This document shows positions 60,495 to 64,000 of a stretch of DNA of 64,000 bases, piece by piece. Numbering within the stretch: the stretch's first letter is position 1; the number at the start of each line of letters is the position of its first letter. The stretch is from Brucella sp. 21LCYQ03 (GTDB taxonomy: Bacteria; Pseudomonadota; Alphaproteobacteria; Rhizobiales; Rhizobiaceae): assembly GCF_023554105.1 (NCBI RefSeq), contig NZ_JAMJWE010000005.1, positions 1 through 64,000 of the forward strand. The letters are read 5' to 3'. A program made the position numbers and the translations under genes. The notes under the pieces were generated by a model. That model saw nothing but the letters and a program-made list of their open reading frames with translations. It was not told where the DNA came from and made no database searches.

Positions 60495-61478
60495 TTACTG
60501 ATTACCCAACGCTTTTTGCCAAATGGCGATAATTTCGTCGCGCTGTGCTGAGGCCTCTTTCGGATCGATATTAATCACTTTGATATCATTCAGATTTGGC
60601 AACCCAGAAAGGGCATTAACGTCAACTTCTGTATTTGCCGGGCGGCGGAAAGTAGCTTTGAAGACAGCTTCCTGCGCTTCTTTCGATGTCATGATTTCCA
60701 GAAGACGATTTGCACTCGCGGTGTTTTGGGCATTTTTAATGACTGCAAGACCTTCAGGGGAAAGGAAAGTACCTTCGCTAGGATAGACGAGTGATATCTC
60801 ACGCTGGCCACCTGCGACATAGGCTTGCGCCGAGTACTCCATGGTAATGCCAAGCGGATATTCTCCGGCAGCAGGCGCGGTATAGGTGCTGGATGAGCTG
60901 CCGACGACCACAGCATTCTCAGCTAGTTTTTCCAGCCCTTCGCTGCCGAATAATTTGTAAAGGCCAAAAAGCTGAGCATAAGCGGAAGAAGAGTTAACCG
61001 GATCACCGAAAACGAATTTTCCTTTCCATTCCGGTTTCAGAATATCCGACCAGCTTGTCGGGGCAGGGAGATCACCAAGCTGGCGCTTGTTGATCATAAG
61101 CACCATGACATGCACATTGCTGCCAGCCCACAGTCCGTTACTACCGGTCATATTCTCCGGTAGCGCTGTTTTGATTTCATACGGCTGGAAATTATCCTGA
61201 TAACTGTCGAGTGTTGAGTAGCCTGCACTCCAGAAAACATCAGCCTGAGGATTAGCAGCTTCCGCTTTGATACGTGTCAGTAAAGCGCCTGTTGAGGCGC
61301 TGACAACCTGAACATTCAGGTCAGGTGCTGTTCGCGCAACAACACCAAGTAATGCATCGACAGCTGCAGTATTATTGGAGGCGTAAAGCGTGACATCGTT
61401 TCCGGCAAAGGCTGAGGACAGTGTGCTGCCGAAAATTAAGGATGCGACTGTCAGGGATTTGAAGAGGTTCAATGGCAT
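60495..61478 (-). CDS. Periplasmic solute-binding protein of ABC importer (Fe/phosphonate class)
   Basis: ATG 61478 (MPLNLFKSLT) begins a clear signal peptide ending SSAFAG; the longer frame overlaps the permease gene. The roughly 327-residue protein has VTLYASNNTAAVDALLGVV, ADVFWSAGYSTL and WKGKFVFGDPVNSSSAYAQL, typical of the family that includes ferric-ion and 2-aminoethylphosphonate binders. Ferric Tyr pairs are not clear. With the neighbouring enzymes, a phosphonate ligand is more likely than iron. Starts 55 bases after the permease stop. Confidence 0.85.
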   Translation of the reverse strand: MPLNLFKSLTVASLIFGSTLSSAFAGNDVTLYASNNTAAVDALLGVVARTAPDLNVQVVSASTGALLTRIKAEAANPQADVFWSAGYSTLDSYQDNFQPYEIKTALPENMTGSNGLWAGSNVHVMVLMINKRQLGDLPAPTSWSDILKPEWKGKFVFGDPVNSSSAYAQLFGLYKLFGSEGLEKLAENAVVVGSSSSTYTAPAAGEYPLGITMEYSAQAYVAGGQREISLVYPSEGTFLSPEGLAVIKNAQNTASANRLLEIMTSKEAQEAVFKATFRRPANTEVDVNALSGLPNLNDIKVINIDPKEASAQRDEIIAIWQKALGNQ

Positions 61479-61533
61479 TTGGTAACTCGTTGTTTGAGTG
61501 TCAGAAAAGTGATTGCAAGGTGAGGGAGAAAAC

Positions 61534-63201
61534 TTAGTGGGCATCGGCTTTGCGGGTGCTGAAAATATCAATTTTGAATATTTTCGTGGCGACAAGCAGA
61601 GGGATGAAAATCGAGCCAATAAGAATGAGGCTATAGGCAGAGGCTGCGCCCATATAGCCGCCATCGATCTGGCTGTAGATCTGGATCGGCATAGTTTCAA
61701 GACCGGGCGTATAGAGCACGAGCGTTGCGCTCAGCTCGGACAAAGTCGTCACCCACATGAAAATCGCACTGCTGATCATGGCCGGCCGCAGAAGCGGGAG
61801 AATAACATTCACAGTACTGCGTGCTGGTGGAACGCCTAAGCTGACCGATGCTTCTTCCAGATTATCCCGCATGGAGTATAGCGCGGAAGATGTATTGTTA
61901 ATTGCGTAGGGAACACGGCGGACAAAATAGGCAGCCGCCATGATGATCCATGTTCCGGACAAGACAATCCAGCCATTATTATAGGTATTGATTAGTCCGA
62001 TACCTAGAACAGTTCCGGCAACCGCTAATGGCAGCAGACTGCAATAATCGAGGAGAGCTGTCAGAGGGGAGCGACGCTTGATAATAAGGTAGCTGACAAG
62101 GGCACCAAAAATTACGCCGGCAATGGATGCGATTGCTGAGAGAAAGAATGAATTGAGTAAGGCCTGTACACCACGGCTGCCTAATGTCGCAAAGTTATCA
62201 AGTGAGAACTGACCCCAATGCAGAACAGGGCCTACACTTTTAGTAAATGCACCAAGAATAACGACAGACAGCGGCAGTAAAGACAGTCCGATAACAGCAA
62301 GAAGAATAACTGAGACCCAAATACCGTGCCGACCCGTTAAACGCTGCGTTGCCGCTGCCTTACCGGAATCCATTTGAAAGTTGCGGCCTCGTACAACCAG
62401 CTTTTGTGCAAAAAGCATGAAGACTGCAATAAAAATGAGCAAGACGGACATAACCGATTGCATCATTGTATTGCCGGAAAACTCGCTCAGATAGGCATTA
62501 TAAGCGCTGACAGAGAGAATGGGTGTACGTGGAGCCATAATAACCGGCACACCAAAATTATCGACGGCGAGTGTGAACACGACGAGAGCGGCAGTCAGGC
62601 ATGGTGGCAGCAACAAACGCGCAGTAATCGTCAAGTAAACACGCAGCGGCGCGGATCCAAGGGTCCTTCCGGCTTCTTCAAGTGAGCCATCTACACCTCG
62701 AAACGCTGCAAGCACGAGGAGATAAGCATAACCATAATGCTGTAAAATCATTACCAGACTAAGGCCTGTCCAGCCATAAATACTCGGTAAAACAATATCA
62801 AATTGTTCCCAGAATATATTGGTAATGATGCCATTGTTGCCAAGCACCATAAGCCATGCCTGCGTAACAATAATATCAGGTACTACAAAGGTAATCAGCG
62901 GCAAAAATGCAATCGTGTTTTTGAAAGGAAAGTCATATCGTGCCACCACAAATGCGACCGGCAGACCAATGATCAAAGCTCCTAATGTCGTTATAACACC
63001 CAAAGTCAGGCTATTGCGTAAAGCTTCAACATGGCGCGGCGTAGAGAAAAAATCACTATAACCTGAGAGGGTGAAGCTGCCGTCTTCTGCGCGAAAACTA
63101 TCGATGACAAGCGTGCAAAGTGGAGCCACAACGAATGCAACAAGAACGATCAGGCAAACCAGTTTAAGCAGAGTCCATACGGAAGGACGAAACAATGTCA
63201 T
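61534..63201 (-). CDS. ABC importer permease, two fused membrane domains
   Basis: The 555-residue protein has about 12 membrane segments and two EAA loops, EEAGRTLGSAPLRVYLTITA (about 187-206) and EEASVSLGVPPARSTVNVIL (about 447-466). It is therefore a fused double permease like ThiP or the ferric/phosphonate SfuB type. It overlaps the ATPase gene by four bases. It completes the importer with the binding protein and ATPase. Confidence 0.88.
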   Translation of the reverse strand: MTLFRPSVWTLLKLVCLIVLVAFVVAPLCTLVIDSFRAEDGSFTLSGYSDFFSTPRHVEALRNSLTLGVITTLGALIIGLPVAFVVARYDFPFKNTIAFLPLITFVVPDIIVTQAWLMVLGNNGIITNIFWEQFDIVLPSIYGWTGLSLVMILQHYGYAYLLVLAAFRGVDGSLEEAGRTLGSAPLRVYLTITARLLLPPCLTAALVVFTLAVDNFGVPVIMAPRTPILSVSAYNAYLSEFSGNTMMQSVMSVLLIFIAVFMLFAQKLVVRGRNFQMDSGKAAATQRLTGRHGIWVSVILLAVIGLSLLPLSVVILGAFTKSVGPVLHWGQFSLDNFATLGSRGVQALLNSFFLSAIASIAGVIFGALVSYLIIKRRSPLTALLDYCSLLPLAVAGTVLGIGLINTYNNGWIVLSGTWIIMAAAYFVRRVPYAINNTSSALYSMRDNLEEASVSLGVPPARSTVNVILPLLRPAMISSAIFMWVTTLSELSATLVLYTPGLETMPIQIYSQIDGGYMGAASAYSLILIGSIFIPLLVATKIFKIDIFSTRKADAH

Positions 63202-64000
63202 GGCTGACCATCCTTCACAAGACAGGCATCCTTTGAGACCATCAGAACAACGTCCTGACCGGTTTCCGGAATATATGCACCAAAGCCGCTTTGAACTTGG
63301 GCTTTTAACAGGGCTCTATTGGCAAGTCGCAATTCAATGCGATAGACCTCTCCCATATAAATCACACGCTCTACATGGGCTGGAAGTATATTGTCTTTTT
63401 TTGATATACCTGTTTCCGAAGGCAGAATTTTAAGAGCCTCCTCACGGATACAAAGATGAACCTTATCTCCTGAAACGCAATTATTGCGTGCTACAGTGAC
63501 CGACTTACCTGCGATAGTGCACTGCGCCAGATCACCATCTAGCTGAACAGTTTCTGGTTCGATAAGATTGGCAGAGCCGATAAAATCAGCCACATAAGTT
63601 GATTCTGGCCGTGAATAGATCGTTTGCGGACTGCCGATTTGCTCCACACGTCCAGAGCGCAATAAGGCGATCTGATCTGACATAGTCAGAGCCATTCGCT
63701 GATCATGGGTAACGAAAATTGTTGTCACACCAAACTCTTGTTGAATATCGCGAACGAAACTCTGCATTTCGATAGCGAGCTTTGCATCAAGCGCTGACAG
63801 AGGTTCATCCAGCAGTAGCACTTGTGGCTGAATGACGAGTGCGCGCGCCAATGCCACTCGCTGCCTTTGTCCTCCGCTTAATGCTGTAGGGGAACGTTCG
63901 GCAAAATTAGCGAGACCAACCCGTTCCAGATACTGACCAACCTGCTGTTTAATCTCGCGGTCTTTTATGCCGCGCGCTCGTAAGCCATAGGCGACATTTT
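63198..64000 (-). CDS. ABC importer ATPase (runs off the window)
   Basis: The open frame continues past 64000, so the N-terminus with Walker A is missing. Present are NVAYGLRARG, the signature ALSGGQRQRVALARAL, Walker B VLLLDEPLSALDAKL, the H-loop IFVTHDQRMAL, and a C-terminal TOBE-like domain of about 110 residues (VHLCIREEALKILPSE, VYRIELRLANRALL). It belongs to the ferric/spermidine/phosphonate-type ATPases and energises the fused permease. Confidence 0.9.
   Translation of the reverse strand, partial: NVAYGLRARGIKDREIKQQVGQYLERVGLANFAERSPTALSGGQRQRVALARALVIQPQVLLLDEPLSALDAKLAIEMQSFVRDIQQEFGVTTIFVTHDQRMALTMSDQIALLRSGRVEQIGSPQTIYSRPESTYVADFIGSANLIEPETVQLDGDLAQCTIAGKSVTVARNNCVSGDKVHLCIREEALKILPSETGISKKDNILPAHVERVIYMGEVYRIELRLANRALLKAQVQSGFGAYIPETGQDVVLMVSKDACLVKDGQP

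Overview
The window looks like an alphaproteobacterial chromosome, most likely from the Hyphomicrobiales (Brucella/Ochrobactrum relatives are plausible, but I cannot prove the genus). It is almost entirely one integrative conjugative element (ICE) of about 57.6 kb inserted at an initiator tRNA-Met gene. The tRNA 3' half opens the window (1-63). A 54-bp copy of it at 195-248 forms the left end of the element, and the serine recombinase gene reads into this copy. The right end lies around 57.80-57.97 kb, where tRNA 3'-end remnants precede a chromosomal-type terminator. Beyond it (58.3-64.0 kb) is a separate, visibly more AT-rich block: a phosphonopyruvate hydrolase-like enzyme, an aminotransferase and a three-gene ABC importer, probably for using a phosphonate such as phosphonoalanine.

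Layout of the element. 0.2-2.9 kb: recombinase, higBA toxin-antitoxin, a small conserved-looking ORF. 3.4-10.3 kb (minus strand): an FRG-domain protein with a small ADP-ribosyltransferase-like protein, then a six-gene operon with an ABC-three-component (ABC-3C) conflict system, two genes of which at least one is HEPN-like, and an XRE regulator. 10.4-18.0 kb: two cargo cassettes separated by copies of a tiny minus-strand ORF ending in YVYAIAL. Cassette one is a four- or five-gene overlapping operon (Gabija-like OLD nuclease and UvrD helicase plus a gamma-glutamylcyclotransferase-like protein and a HETVH zincin). Cassette two is an HNH nuclease with a small Cys-rich protein. 18.2-26.7 kb: ICE maintenance and transfer genes (ardA, DUF6499/DUF2285, AlpA-like, RPA replication initiator with origin-like repeats at its 3' end, a broken parA, DUF2840, traF, DUF736, lytic transglycosylase, putative oriT, VirD2-type relaxase). 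27.2-36 kb and onward to 38.5 kb: low-GC metabolic cargo (old yellow enzyme, aldehyde dehydrogenase, amidase, two MFS transporters, regulators). 39.0-51.3 kb: LysR-preceded virD4/traG, copG and a full trbBCDEJKLFGI mating-pair operon. 51.3-51.6 kb: shreds of a second trb operon. 51.7-57.7 kb: another defence-like operon (OLD ATPase-TOPRIM, PD-(D/E)XK-like nuclease, 1096-residue SF2 helicase).

Functionally, the relaxase, VirD4 and Trb proteins move the element. RPA may replicate it as a plasmid-like circle, ArdA may protect it from restriction on entry, and at least four separate defence or conflict modules fill its variable sites. The most novel-looking items are the extended Gabija-like operon, the ABC-3C operon with HEPN-like partners, the OLD-nuclease-helicase trio, the repeated mini-ORF marking cassette borders, the iteron-like origin inside repA, and the scrambled trb remnant. 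All family names come from reading protein motifs by eye; no database search was run.
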